Shown here: one piece after another, positions 26,437-35,117 of the stretch
Layout of the letters: the number at the start of each line of letters is the position of its first letter
Position numbering within the stretch: position 1 is the first letter of the stretch
Origin: CAVSMC01 sp963798655
GTDB taxonomy: Bacteria > Pseudomonadota > Gammaproteobacteria > Burkholderiales > Casimicrobiaceae
Length of the DNA stretch: 64,000 nucleotides
Direction: 5' to 3'
NCBI GenBank assembly: GCA_963798655.1
Contig: CAWCUH010000005.1
Span: forward strand, 99,593 to 163,592
Program-made: the position numbers and the translations under genes
Notes under the pieces: model-generated
Databases searched by the model: none
Told to the model about the DNA's origin: nothing
What the model saw: the letters and a program-made list of their open reading frames with translations, nothing else

Positions 26437-26859
26437 TTACGGTTGCAACTTGAAAACACGGTGCTTGTTGTCGAATTGCACGATTCTGCCGTCCGCATAG
26501 CGCCAGATCGATACGCGACCGCCGCGAGGTTCGTCCTCGACGATTTCGGCCGGTTCGCCCAGCAGTGACTTCACTTCGTCGATCGTCATGCCGACGCGCG
26601 GTTCGCTGGACGATGTCGACTTGCCGGTCGACGTCACCTTGACGGCCTGGGGAGTGGCGGTCGGCGTCGGCTGGGTGACGTTCGGCTTCGATGGCAACGA
26701 ACCCAGCGAATCGATACCGCAGGGAAAATTCTGATAGAGCGGAGAGCCGTCTTTCGCAAGACACTTGAAGATCTCGGATGCGACGGCGGGAGTCGCGACG
26801 AGCGCCGAACAGAGCACGAGCGAGACCCAAGCATGCCCGCGTTGCGTACCTGACGGCAT
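26437..26859 (-). CDS. DUF4124-like periplasmic protein with SmpA/OmlA-like C terminus
   Basis: 140-aa protein with a signal peptide (residues 1-28, cut after VAS). The first mature segment EIFKCLAKDGSPLYQNFPC resembles DUF4124 (two Cys, likely a disulfide). After a Thr/Ser/Pro linker the segment PRVGMTIDEVKSLLGEPAEIVEDEPRGG...WRYADGRIVQFDNKHRV matches the SmpA/OmlA-type fold found in outer-membrane assembly lipoproteins. GGGAGGAG lies 4 nt upstream of the ATG. It is probably co-transcribed with the following LVIVD-type gene. Confidence 0.78.
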   Translation of the reverse strand: MPSGTQRGHAWVSLVLCSALVATPAVASEIFKCLAKDGSPLYQNFPCGIDSLGSLPSKPNVTQPTPTATPQAVKVTSTGKSTSSSEPRVGMTIDEVKSLLGEPAEIVEDEPRGGRVSIWRYADGRIVQFDNKHRVFKLQP

Positions 26860-26869
26860 AGGGCTCCTC

Positions 26870-27266
26870 CCTTGGAACGCAGGAAGTTACGACTTGGGCT
26901 TTCAGCTTGTCAAGTACAACCGCGCGATTTTTCGAGATTCGAAAATGCTGCGACGTTGCACGTGAAGTTCGAGGAACGCGCGCCGAGCACGCTCGAATTC
27001 CGATACGTTCGGGTCGGCGATCATTGCGACTTCACGGGGCGAACCCCGCCGCACTCGCACGCGCGATGCATCGCACGATCGCGTTAAAAACCGCGACGTT
27101 GGAATGGGATCAAACGATGTCGATTTTTCTTACATCATGCAACGAGCCTCGCCTCGCCGCCAAAGCTAAGTCTTGAATACTTCTGGCAAAACAATTTGTG
27201 TCGCACAAGTGCACGCTTCTTGCTTGAACGGGGCGCGGTCAAATTTGCTTCACTTCGGGGGAGGAC
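26870..27266. other. 397-nt intergenic region between divergent genes
   Basis: Slightly more AT-rich than the surroundings. It must hold promoters for the minus-strand DUF4124 gene and the plus-strand PEP-CTERM gene. The only candidate element I can point to is the sigma54-like site at 27209-27225. No gene is supported here. Confidence 0.5.
27209..27225 (+). promoter_or_regulatory. Possible sigma54-type promoter of the PEP-CTERM gene
   Basis: GTGCACG-N4-TTGCTT resembles the sigma54 consensus TGGCACG-N4-TTGCWT with correct spacing, but the -24 GG is TG, so it is a weak match. PEP-CTERM genes in related bacteria are often driven by sigma54 with PrsK/PrsR, which is why it is listed. Confidence 0.3.
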
Positions 27267-27272
27267 ATGGAG

Positions 27273-27884
27273 ATGACGGCAGGTCTGGCAATGAACGCAT
27301 CCGCGGATACCTTCAATCGACGCGCAATCCGTTTGATTTCCGCGGCCGTGATTGCGCTCGTGTTGAGCGTCGGTCTCGCAGCGCCCGCGAGCGCGAACCT
27401 TCTCGTCAATGGCGGCTTCGAGGAGGGCGACTTCACCGGATGGACGTTGTTCGATCCGAGCGGATTCAGCGGTGTCCAATGTCCGGGCCCGGGGCCGGCG
27501 GTCGCCGAAGGATTCTGCTCCGCATTTCTCGGACCGGTAGGCGCCGACGGCACGTTGTCGCAAAGCTTTGCGACGATGATGGGAACGGCCTACTCCCTGT
27601 CGTTCGCGTTCCTGTGGGATGGCGGAACGCCCTCCGACTTCACTGCGTTCATCGACGGCATACCGGTATTCACTCGCGTCAATCCGCCGGCGATTGCGAA
27701 TTTCCGCACGGCCACTGCGACGTTCATCGCCACAGGGCCGCTGTCGACGATTTCGTTCGCCTTCCGGGACGACCCAGGGTTCATTTCTCTGGATGCCGTT
27801 TCGGTGACGGTGCCCGAGCCCGGAACCGCGGCGCTGCTCGTGCTCGCCCTTGCGGGGCTCGCGTTGATGCGGCGACGCGGCTGA
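27273..27884 (+). CDS. PEP-CTERM sorting domain protein
   Basis: 203-aa secreted protein. A signal peptide ends near residue 42 (LAAPASA-N). The mature domain starts NLLVNGGFEEGDFTGW, a DUF642/carbohydrate-binding-like beta sandwich common in this class. The C terminus VPEPGTAALLVLALAGLALMRRRG is a complete PEP-CTERM tripartite signal: Val-Pro-Glu-Pro, membrane helix, Arg cluster. Such proteins are processed by exosortase and are tied to exopolysaccharide or biofilm production. No exosortase gene is in the window. The start at 27273 has GGAGG 8 nt upstream; ATGs at 27267 and 27291 are alternatives. Confidence 0.9.
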   Translation: MTAGLAMNASADTFNRRAIRLISAAVIALVLSVGLAAPASANLLVNGGFEEGDFTGWTLFDPSGFSGVQCPGPGPAVAEGFCSAFLGPVGADGTLSQSFATMMGTAYSLSFAFLWDGGTPSDFTAFIDGIPVFTRVNPPAIANFRTATATFIATGPLSTISFAFRDDPGFISLDAVSVTVPEPGTAALLVLALAGLALMRRRG

Positions 27885-28156
27885 CAGGCATACCGGCGGC
27901 TGCGACGGCGATGGCGGCGTGAGCCGCTCGTCGCCGTTTGCGCATCGGTTGACGGGAATTCGCGTTCTGCACGCCGGACACGCGCTGCGAGTCCTTGCCT
28001 GCCCAATGTACGACGCGCCTCGCTAGCGCGCGCAAGGTCCGCCCGGGGCCATGACAACGTGCGGTCATGCTCGGCATGCCGACGAAGAGCGCGGCGATGA
28101 TGACGATCATTCGAGAATTCGCCGATGCCGAACCAGATAATCCTGCTATCCGATCA

Positions 28157-29389
28157 TTACGTGCCGCAAGTCATTCCTGCTGACGCATCCTTGGCCGGTA
28201 GATTCAGTTCGAAGTCGAACGTGAACGTCGTCTTGCCGAGCTTGCCTGCGATCTTGCCCGATAGCGCGCCTCCCGGCTTCACTTCTCCGATCATCCTCTC
28301 GACCTTGAAGTCCGTCGGCGCCTGAACGACACGTTGGATGCCCGCCATCGGCGACCTCGCGTGGTTGGTGTTCAGGTCGATCGACTTGACGGCGGCCGCA
28401 GACGCTGTCTCCTTGCCACCGCCCGGGCAGAACATGATGATGGCCATCGTGCGCTGCCTGCCGCCCTTCGTGCCATCGGCGTACGACGATGTCTGGAAGC
28501 TCTCCGCTTCCTGCGCGGTGATCGCGTCTTCGTTGAACCAGATCGCCACACTGCGCTGATCGCCGTACAGCGACGCTACGCAATGGGAGGCGGTGAAGCT
28601 TTCGCCACCCATCGATCCCGTCGCCGAACAGCGCGTCTTCACCGGCGCAGTAACGGCGGCCGCGGTTGCGCTTGACGGCGAACCCGACCTGGCAGCACTG
28701 CCCGGCATCGGCTGTCCGACCTTCCAGGCTTCGGCCAGCGCGGTGGCACTGCGCCTTTGTTCGGGTGTGAGCGGCTTCGCGATCTCATTCCGGTAGTCGA
28801 TGTTCTCCTTGTCCCCGTTGCGCGCGGCGATCGTGGCGTTGGCGAGCGCGAAGACCTCATTCTGGGCCGCGCCCTGCCCGGTGTGGTAGACGACTGCCAG
28901 CTTGAACTGCGCGTCGGCATTGCCCTGGACCGCAGACTTGCGCCACCAGTCGACTGCCTGCGCATAGTCCCTCGCTACACCCTGGCCCTTGGCGTACAAG
29001 AGCCCCAGGTTGTACTGCGCCGTCGCGTCCCCTTGCTCGGCCGCTTTTCTGAACCACGCGACCGCCTGCACGTTGTCCTGCTTGACGCCGTCGCCGGTCG
29101 CGTAGACAACTCCCAGCTCCTGTTCCGCGTCGACGTGGCCCTGCGCCGCTGCTTTGCGGATCCACGCGATGCCCTGCGCTTTGTCCTGCGGATACCCGTT
29201 GCCGAACTCGTACATCCGTCCGATCCGGTATTGAGCCTCGGGGTCGCCGCGTTCCGCCAGCGGACGGTATTCGTTGGCGGCGGTGACGTAGTCCTTCTTG
29301 CTCAGCGCCTCGTAGCCTTCCTTGAGGCCGGCGACGGCGGCCGTGGAGCACAACAGGACTGAGAGGGCGAGCAGGGCGCGCGGTCGCAT
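28157..29389 (-). CDS. Secreted Sel1-like repeat protein
   Basis: 410-aa exported protein. Signal peptide residues 1-20 (MRPRALLALSVLLCSTAAVA). Residues 25-175 hold four Sel1-like tetratricopeptide repeats (AQYRIGRMYEFGNGYPQDKAQGIAWIRKAAAQG and following), a protein-interaction scaffold. The C-terminal third is a separate beta-rich domain with Cys residues (KTRCSATGSMGGESFTASHC), not recognised. GGAGGAG lies 3 nt before the ATG at 29389. It is divergent from the GH13 enzyme gene. Partners are unknown. Confidence 0.85.
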   Translation of the reverse strand: MRPRALLALSVLLCSTAAVAGLKEGYEALSKKDYVTAANEYRPLAERGDPEAQYRIGRMYEFGNGYPQDKAQGIAWIRKAAAQGHVDAEQELGVVYATGDGVKQDNVQAVAWFRKAAEQGDATAQYNLGLLYAKGQGVARDYAQAVDWWRKSAVQGNADAQFKLAVVYHTGQGAAQNEVFALANATIAARNGDKENIDYRNEIAKPLTPEQRRSATALAEAWKVGQPMPGSAARSGSPSSATAAAVTAPVKTRCSATGSMGGESFTASHCVASLYGDQRSVAIWFNEDAITAQEAESFQTSSYADGTKGGRQRTMAIIMFCPGGGKETASAAAVKSIDLNTNHARSPMAGIQRVVQAPTDFKVERMIGEVKPGGALSGKIAGKLGKTTFTFDFELNLPAKDASAGMTCGT

Positions 29390-29571
29390 GACTCCTCCTA
29401 CGTCGACGGGAAGCCGGACAGGCGTACCGGATTGTCGTGAATGCAGTCTTACATAGCCGACCCAAAAGTTGAAGCTCGCCAGACGGCTGTTGCCGCCCAC
29501 GATTGTGCCCGTATGATCGAACCGTGCGGCTGCCGGCCGTATCGCTCCGACTCGAGGAAGTCCACCAGTCC

Positions 29572-31308
29572 ATGATCAAGGATCTCTGGTACAAGAACGC
29601 CATCATCTATTGCCTCGACGTCGCCACCTACATGGACTCGAACGGCGACGGGATCGGCGATTTTCGAGGGCTCACGCGACGCCTCGATTACCTGCACGGG
29701 CTTGGCGTCACGACGCTGTGGCTCATGCCGTTCCAGACATCGCCGCGACGCGACGGCGGCTACGACGTCTCCGACTACTATGCCGTCGATCCGCGGTTCG
29801 GCACGTTCGGCGATTTCGTGGAGTTCGCGCACGGCGCAAAACAGCGCGGCATCCGCGTACTCGTCGATCTCGTCGTGAACCACACGTCCGACGAGCACGC
29901 CTGGTTCAAATCCGCCCGCGCGGACCCGCGCTCGCCTCATCGCGACTGGTACGTCTGGTCGACCACGAAGCCCCGCCACAGCAAGGATGGCGTCGTCTTT
30001 CCCGGTGTGCAGTCTTCGACGTGGACGTACGACAAGACCGCCAGGGCGTGGTACTTCCATCGCTTCTACGACTTTCAGCCGGACCTCAATACGTCGAATC
30101 CCGACGTGCAGGCAGAAATCCTCAAGATCATGGGGTTCTGGATTCAGCTCGGCGTCAACGGCTTTCGCATGGACGCCGTGCCTTTTTTCATCGGCACCAA
30201 GGGCGCCGACGTCGACAAGCCCGTGTCGCAGTTCGACATGCTGCGGGAGCTGCGGGAGTTCCTGCAATGGCGTGAAGGCGCGTCGATCATCATCGCCGAG
30301 GCCAACGTCAAGCCCAACGAGGATCTCGACTACTTCGGGGAGGACGGCGACCGCATGCAAATGATGTTCAACTTCCAGGTCAACCAGAACCTCTTCTATG
30401 CGCTCGCCTCGGCGGACACTCGCCCGCTGCTGCAGGCTCTGATGAAAACCAAGCCCAGACCGCAGACCGGGCAATGGGGTCAGTTCCTGCGCAACCACGA
30501 CGAGCTCGACCTCGGCCGTCTTACCGAAGCCCAGCGCAAGAAAGTCTTCGCGGCGTTCGCTCCGGAGCCATCCATGCAGCTCTACGATCGCGGCATTCGG
30601 CGCCGGCTCGCGCCGATGCTCAAGGGCGACCGACGACGCGTCGAGCTGGCATACAGCCTGCTGTTCACCCTTCCGGGCACACCGGTGATCCGCTATGGCG
30701 ACGAGATCGGGATGGGCGACGATCTCAACCTGCCGGAGCGGGAATGCGCCCGCACGCCGATGCAATGGTCCACGGAGCCCCAGGCGGGATTCACGAAATC
30801 GTCTCGGCCCATCCGGCCGGTGATCAGCGACGGCCCGTATGGCTACCCGCAGGTCAACGTAGCGAAGCAGCGCCGCGACGCGAACTCAATGGTGAACTGG
30901 ACCGAGCGCATTATCCGGATGCGCAAGGAAGTCCCGGAGATCGGCTGGGGTGATTTCGCAATCATCGACACGGGGACGCCAGCCGTGCTGGGATTGCGCT
31001 ACGACTGGCTGAACAATTCAGTGCTCACGCTGCACAACTTCAGCGCACAGCCCTTACAAGTTCGATTCGCCGCAGGTGCGGGCGATCGCGGCAACTTGCT
31101 CGTGAACTTGTTGACCGAAGATCACAGCTGTGCCGATGCGCAGGGTCGGCACAGTGTCGTGCTGGAGGCCTACGGCTACCGCTGGTATCGCGTCGGTGGG
31201 CTCGACTACCTGCTCGAGCGAACCGAAGTGGACGTGGCACCCGACAAACGAGTGGCGTCGCGTTCGCGCGCGAACGCACGATCCGGCAAGTCGCGCGCAA
31301 GGCGTTGA
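29572..31308 (+). CDS. GH13 alpha-amylase family, trehalose-synthase-like
   Basis: 578-aa enzyme with a (beta/alpha)8 GH13 barrel in residues 1-400 and a beta-sandwich tail. Catalytic residues are D201 in GFRMDAVPF, E243 in IIIAEANV and D310 in RNHDELDL; region I is VDLVVNHTS. IGDFRGLTRRLDYL and RECARTPMQWS resemble trehalose synthase (maltose alpha-D-glucosyltransferase), which converts maltose and trehalose. Length (about 550-600 aa) fits TreS without the fused maltokinase. No treYZ, glgE or maltokinase gene is adjacent, so a stand-alone alpha-glucosidase remains possible. The start at 29572 is chosen by alignment; GAGGAAG is 13 nt upstream. Confidence 0.85.
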   Translation: MIKDLWYKNAIIYCLDVATYMDSNGDGIGDFRGLTRRLDYLHGLGVTTLWLMPFQTSPRRDGGYDVSDYYAVDPRFGTFGDFVEFAHGAKQRGIRVLVDLVVNHTSDEHAWFKSARADPRSPHRDWYVWSTTKPRHSKDGVVFPGVQSSTWTYDKTARAWYFHRFYDFQPDLNTSNPDVQAEILKIMGFWIQLGVNGFRMDAVPFFIGTKGADVDKPVSQFDMLRELREFLQWREGASIIIAEANVKPNEDLDYFGEDGDRMQMMFNFQVNQNLFYALASADTRPLLQALMKTKPRPQTGQWGQFLRNHDELDLGRLTEAQRKKVFAAFAPEPSMQLYDRGIRRRLAPMLKGDRRRVELAYSLLFTLPGTPVIRYGDEIGMGDDLNLPERECARTPMQWSTEPQAGFTKSSRPIRPVISDGPYGYPQVNVAKQRRDANSMVNWTERIIRMRKEVPEIGWGDFAIIDTGTPAVLGLRYDWLNNSVLTLHNFSAQPLQVRFAAGAGDRGNLLVNLLTEDHSCADAQGRHSVVLEAYGYRWYRVGGLDYLLERTEVDVAPDKRVASRSRANARSGKSRARR

Positions 31309-31334
31309 TGCCCGTGCTTGCAGCGATATCGTGG

Positions 31335-32621
31335 TCAACCGGCCTTGAACAGGCGGGGAACGAACATCACGAAGTCGGCCCAGTAAGTGATCACGATCAG
31401 CGTGAAGAACAACGGCACGTAAAGCGGCAGCACCGCACGGGACATCTGCGCGAGCGTGAGCTTGCCGATGTCCATCATGATGAAGAGGATCACGCCGAAC
31501 GGTGGAGTGAGCGTGCCGATCAGCAGGTTCACGACGATGATGATGCCGAAGTGCACGGGATCGATCCCGAGCGCCATGATCGTCGGATACAGCGTAGGCG
31601 TTGCGATCAGCAGGACGGCCGTGGTTTCCATGAAACAGCCGATGACGAGCAGTCCGACGTTGATGATTGCCAGGATCACGAACTTGTTGTCCGAGATCGA
31701 CGTGAGGAACAGCGCGAGCTTCATCGGCGCCTGCGATGTCGCCACGATCCAGCCGAACGGCACCGCGCACGCGATGATGAACACGAGCACGCCGCAGGTG
31801 ACGAGCGTCTCGCGCGCGGCTTCGGCAATGTCCTTGATCGCGAGCTCGCGCTGGAGAAAGCCGAGCGCGACCGCATACATGACCGTGAGCGCCCCGAGCT
31901 CGGTGGGCGTGGCGACGCCTGCCAACAACCCGACGGTCAGCAGAATCGGAGCGGCAAGGGCGGGGAGCGCGCGCACGAACGTGCGTCCAATCAACGGGTA
32001 CGACATCGGCTGCGTGGGCGGCGCAGCGACGCGTCCGGTGCGCACCAGCCAGTAGATCATGACCATCTGTGCCGTACCCATCAGGATGCCCGGCAGGAAT
32101 CCGGCAAGGAACAGGTCCGCCACCGACGCCTGCACCATTACGGCATACACGACCATGATCACCGATGGAGGGATGATGGGACCGATGATGGCCGACGCGG
32201 CGCTCACCGCGGCCGAGAAGGCGACATCGAAACCTTCCTTGCGCATCGCCTCGACTTCGATCACGCCCAAGCCTGCCGCGTCCGCCTGCGCCACGCCGCT
32301 CATGCCGGCGAAGATCATGCTGGCCAGTACGTTGACGTGGGCGAGGCCGCCGCGGATGTGACCTACCAAAGCGGTGGCGAACGCGAAGATGCGATTGGCA
32401 ATGCCGGCACGGTTGAGCAGATGTCCCGCCAGCACGAACAGCGGGATCGCAATCAGCACGAAGCTGTCGAGTCCCGTGCCCATGCGCTGCACGACGATCG
32501 ACAACGGGATCGGTTGCGTGAACGCGATCGTGGCGATCGATGCGAGACCCATGGCGAACGCCACCGGCACCTCGATCGCCACGAGCACGGCGAACAGCCC
32601 GAAGAGAATCAACAGAGTCAT
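31335..32621 (-). CDS. TRAP transporter large permease (DctM), system 1
   Basis: 428-aa membrane protein with about 12-13 helices, the ion-coupled channel subunit of a tripartite ATP-independent periplasmic transporter. GLDSFVLIAIPLFVLAGHLLNRAGI, GMSGVAQADAAGLG, GPIIPPSVIMVVYA and TLTPPFGVILFIMMDI are classic DctM segments. It is the last gene of a five-gene minus-strand operon. It overlaps the DctQ gene by 4 nt. Confidence 0.95.
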   Translation of the reverse strand: MTLLILFGLFAVLVAIEVPVAFAMGLASIATIAFTQPIPLSIVVQRMGTGLDSFVLIAIPLFVLAGHLLNRAGIANRIFAFATALVGHIRGGLAHVNVLASMIFAGMSGVAQADAAGLGVIEVEAMRKEGFDVAFSAAVSAASAIIGPIIPPSVIMVVYAVMVQASVADLFLAGFLPGILMGTAQMVMIYWLVRTGRVAAPPTQPMSYPLIGRTFVRALPALAAPILLTVGLLAGVATPTELGALTVMYAVALGFLQRELAIKDIAEAARETLVTCGVLVFIIACAVPFGWIVATSQAPMKLALFLTSISDNKFVILAIINVGLLVIGCFMETTAVLLIATPTLYPTIMALGIDPVHFGIIIVVNLLIGTLTPPFGVILFIMMDIGKLTLAQMSRAVLPLYVPLFFTLIVITYWADFVMFVPRLFKAG

Positions 32622-33145
32622 ACCGGTACCACCGGAATCGCAGCGCGCGCCCTATGCTTGCCCACCAGCAATGCTTCCTGCAACAGCAGATAGATCGTCG
32701 TGAAAGCCATCGAGGCCGCGGACAGCGTCAGCGGCAGCGAATAGAACCAGCTCCGGGGAAGCTCGATCGGCAGCGAAATGGTCTTGGAGCGACCTTCGAC
32801 GCCCATCACCTTTATGCCCTGCTCGATCAATACGACGAGCGTAACCAGCACGAGGCCCCATACCACCATTCGCATGATCGCCGCTAGCCGCGGCGGTACT
32901 CGGCTACCGAAGGTTGCGATTACGATGTGTCTGCTCCGCTTCAGGCCAAGGCTCGCGCCGACGAACACGGACCAGATGAACGCGTACGTTGCAGACTCCT
33001 CCACCCAGGCGATCGGGCGACCCAGCGCATAACGGGTGAATACCTGCACGCTGATTGCGACGACGATGAGCAGGATGAGGGCCACGCCGAAACCCTGCTC
33101 GACCGCACCGATGCGGTCGAGCACGCGCTTGTAGACGGCGAGCAT
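32618..33145 (-). CDS. TRAP transporter small permease (DctQ), system 1
   Basis: 175-aa protein with four membrane helices, length and layout of DctQ. The WVEESATYAFIWSVFVGASLGLKRSRHI segment is the family signature. It pairs with DctM to form the membrane part of the transporter. It sits between DctP (1-nt gap) and DctM (4-nt overlap). Confidence 0.93.
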   Translation of the reverse strand: MLAVYKRVLDRIGAVEQGFGVALILLIVVAISVQVFTRYALGRPIAWVEESATYAFIWSVFVGASLGLKRSRHIVIATFGSRVPPRLAAIMRMVVWGLVLVTLVVLIEQGIKVMGVEGRSKTISLPIELPRSWFYSLPLTLSAASMAFTTIYLLLQEALLVGKHRARAAIPVVPV

Positions 33146-33146
33146 G

Positions 33147-34118
33147 TCAGAGCTTCTGGATCTGATCCCACAATCCGGGCGTCCAGGCTCCGTCCTTCTC
33201 CATCATGACCACACCTTCCTTGGCGCGCTGCTGAATCGGCCTCTTGTCGATCGTGGAGACCTTCGCGCCTTCCGCCGCCATCTTGCGTATTACATCCTCG
33301 GTTTCCTGTTGCGCGGCCTTGCGCGTGTTTTGCACCGCATCGACGGCGCAGTCGGTGAGAAGCTTCTGCATGTCCGCGGGCAACGCCGAGTACGCCTTCT
33401 CGTTGATCGTGATATGCGCGGACGACATCAGATGATCGGTGCGGGTGACATACGGCGCGGCTTCATGGAACTTGGCCGAATAGGCCGACGAGATCGGTCC
33501 CTCCGCGGCTTCCACCACGCCGGTCTTGAGTCCCAGGTAGATTTCGCCCCAGGCAAGCCGCGACGGGCGCGTACCGAGCGTCTCCCAGAGCGTCAAGTAC
33601 GTCTTGATCTCCGGCACCCGCATCTTGATCCCGTTCAAGTCGCTCAGTGATGCGATGGGCTTTTTCGTGAACAGGATGCGCGGCTGCGTCGGAGCCGCCG
33701 CGAGAATGCGCAGCCCCTGCTCCTTGCGCAGCTTTTCGGCCATCGCCGCATACGTCGGGCTGTCCAGGAACTTCTGCATATGGTCCGCGTCGCGGAACGT
33801 GAAGCCCCATGCGAGGATCGAGTAATCCTTCACCCAGTTGGCATACCAGTCGAGCACGTCGCCGTAAAGCTGCACCGAGCCCTGCATCATCTGCTCGATC
33901 ACCTGCACGTCGCTGCCCAACTGCTCGCCCTGAATGAAGTTGACCTTGAGCTTGCCGACGGCCTTGTCGTTTACGCAGGCGGTGAAACGCAGGTTCTGGC
34001 GATCGAGAATGGAGCCGATTGCATCGGATCCGCCGAACGTGAGGGTGGTTTGCGCATACGTCGGAGCTGCGAGCAACAGGCAAGCGGTGAGCAGGGTCGT
34101 GCGGAACGCGAGCTTCAT
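33147..34118 (-). CDS. TRAP periplasmic solute-binding protein (DctP), system 1
   Basis: 323-aa exported binding protein. Signal peptide is cut near TYA-Q. The mature part has DctP family features: GEQLGSDVQVIEQMMQGSVQLYG and the conserved Arg in IKMRVPEIKTYLTLWETLGTRPSRLAWGEIYLGLKTGVVEAAEGP, which usually holds the substrate carboxylate. So the ligand is probably an organic acid. The start at 34118 has AGGAGG 7 nt upstream; the ATG at 34136 has none. It follows the dioxygenase gene by 24 nt. Confidence 0.93.
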   Translation of the reverse strand: MKLAFRTTLLTACLLLAAPTYAQTTLTFGGSDAIGSILDRQNLRFTACVNDKAVGKLKVNFIQGEQLGSDVQVIEQMMQGSVQLYGDVLDWYANWVKDYSILAWGFTFRDADHMQKFLDSPTYAAMAEKLRKEQGLRILAAAPTQPRILFTKKPIASLSDLNGIKMRVPEIKTYLTLWETLGTRPSRLAWGEIYLGLKTGVVEAAEGPISSAYSAKFHEAAPYVTRTDHLMSSAHITINEKAYSALPADMQKLLTDCAVDAVQNTRKAAQQETEDVIRKMAAEGAKVSTIDKRPIQQRAKEGVVMMEKDGAWTPGLWDQIQKL

Positions 34119-34142
34119 GATGTTCCTCCTTGGCATGTCGGG

Positions 34143-35045
34143 TCAGGTCTGCGCCGCGCGGGGCCGCGCGGGCTGCTGATCGAAGTAGCGGCTCTCGAGC
34201 GCCGTCTGGTTTTCGTAGATGGAGCCCTGGTTCCGTGCGGGCGGAAAAGGCATCCGTATCGGACAATCCACCATGCGCGGCACCACCGTCGGCGAGCCGA
34301 GCAGCAGGCGCTCATTGAAGTCGTTCCAATCCGCAATGCCGAGCAGCGGAAACGCATCGGCCGCGGCAAACTCGTAGAGCAGCAGATTGCGGGAGGCCGC
34401 AGAGCGATTTTGTGCCGAGCCGTGCACGGCCCGCACATGATGGAACGAGCACGAACCGGCAGGCGCGATCAGCGGCACCGCGGCTGCGAAGTCGAGTCGA
34501 TCGCGCATCGGATCCATCGCGCCGCAAAAACAGCCGTCGCTGCCGTGGTGGTCGTAGGTGGGACCGCGGTGGCTGCCGGGGAGGACGAGCAGCGGACCGT
34601 TGTGCTCGGTCGCGTCATCGAGAAGCACGCCCACTGCCAGCAGATCATCGTTCGTGTGCGGATAGAAGGCCCAATCCTGATGCCATTCCACCGGTGACCC
34701 GCCTTCCGGAGACTTCAGGTTGAGCTTGGAACCATGCAGGCGAACGCCGCTCGGCCCGAGCAGCGCCGAAAGCACTTCGAGCAGACCGGGTGAACGCATG
34801 AACTCGGCGAATACCGGATCGACGACGTGAGCCTTCTTTATCCGGCGCACGCGCGGTTCGGCCGCCGAGTGCGTGGGCTCGAGGTCGTAGACATCGTCGT
34901 GAGTGGACACCTTGCCTGCGCCCTCGATCAGGGCGGCGAGCACCTGCTTCATCTGCTCGCGCGTCGCATCGTCCAGCAGGCCCTCCACGACCATAAAGCC
35001 GTCGCGGCGATAGCGTTCGATCGCAGCGTCGTCCAGATGCCTCAT
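34143..35045 (-). CDS. Phytanoyl-CoA dioxygenase (PhyH) family protein
   Basis: 300-aa Fe(II)/2-oxoglutarate-type oxygenase. The iron ligands are visible: H122-x-D124 in WHQDWAFYPHTND and H208 in RAVHGS, with Arg214 or Arg219 for 2-oxoglutarate. NGPLLVLPGSHRG is the PhyH family segment. These enzymes hydroxylate small molecules and can thereby demethylate them. The start at 35045 has GGAG 7 nt upstream. It lies between a corrinoid methyltransferase fusion and a TRAP transporter in the same operon, which suggests joint breakdown of a methylated carboxylate. The substrate is unknown. Confidence 0.88.
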   Translation of the reverse strand: MRHLDDAAIERYRRDGFMVVEGLLDDATREQMKQVLAALIEGAGKVSTHDDVYDLEPTHSAAEPRVRRIKKAHVVDPVFAEFMRSPGLLEVLSALLGPSGVRLHGSKLNLKSPEGGSPVEWHQDWAFYPHTNDDLLAVGVLLDDATEHNGPLLVLPGSHRGPTYDHHGSDGCFCGAMDPMRDRLDFAAAVPLIAPAGSCSFHHVRAVHGSAQNRSAASRNLLLYEFAAADAFPLLGIADWNDFNERLLLGSPTVVPRMVDCPIRMPFPPARNQGSIYENQTALESRYFDQQPARPRAAQT

Positions 35046-35117
35046 CGTTGCTCCGTGGTTCCAGCGCTCTCGCAAAAATCGGGACGCCGCGCGGCGTCCA
35101 TCGCTCGGTACGCCAGC

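Noticed and set aside
27184..27199. TGGCAAAACAATTTGTG as a sigma54 promoter
   Set aside because: Spacing between the -24 and -12 elements is one base too long and the -12 GC is missing; the site at 27209 is better.
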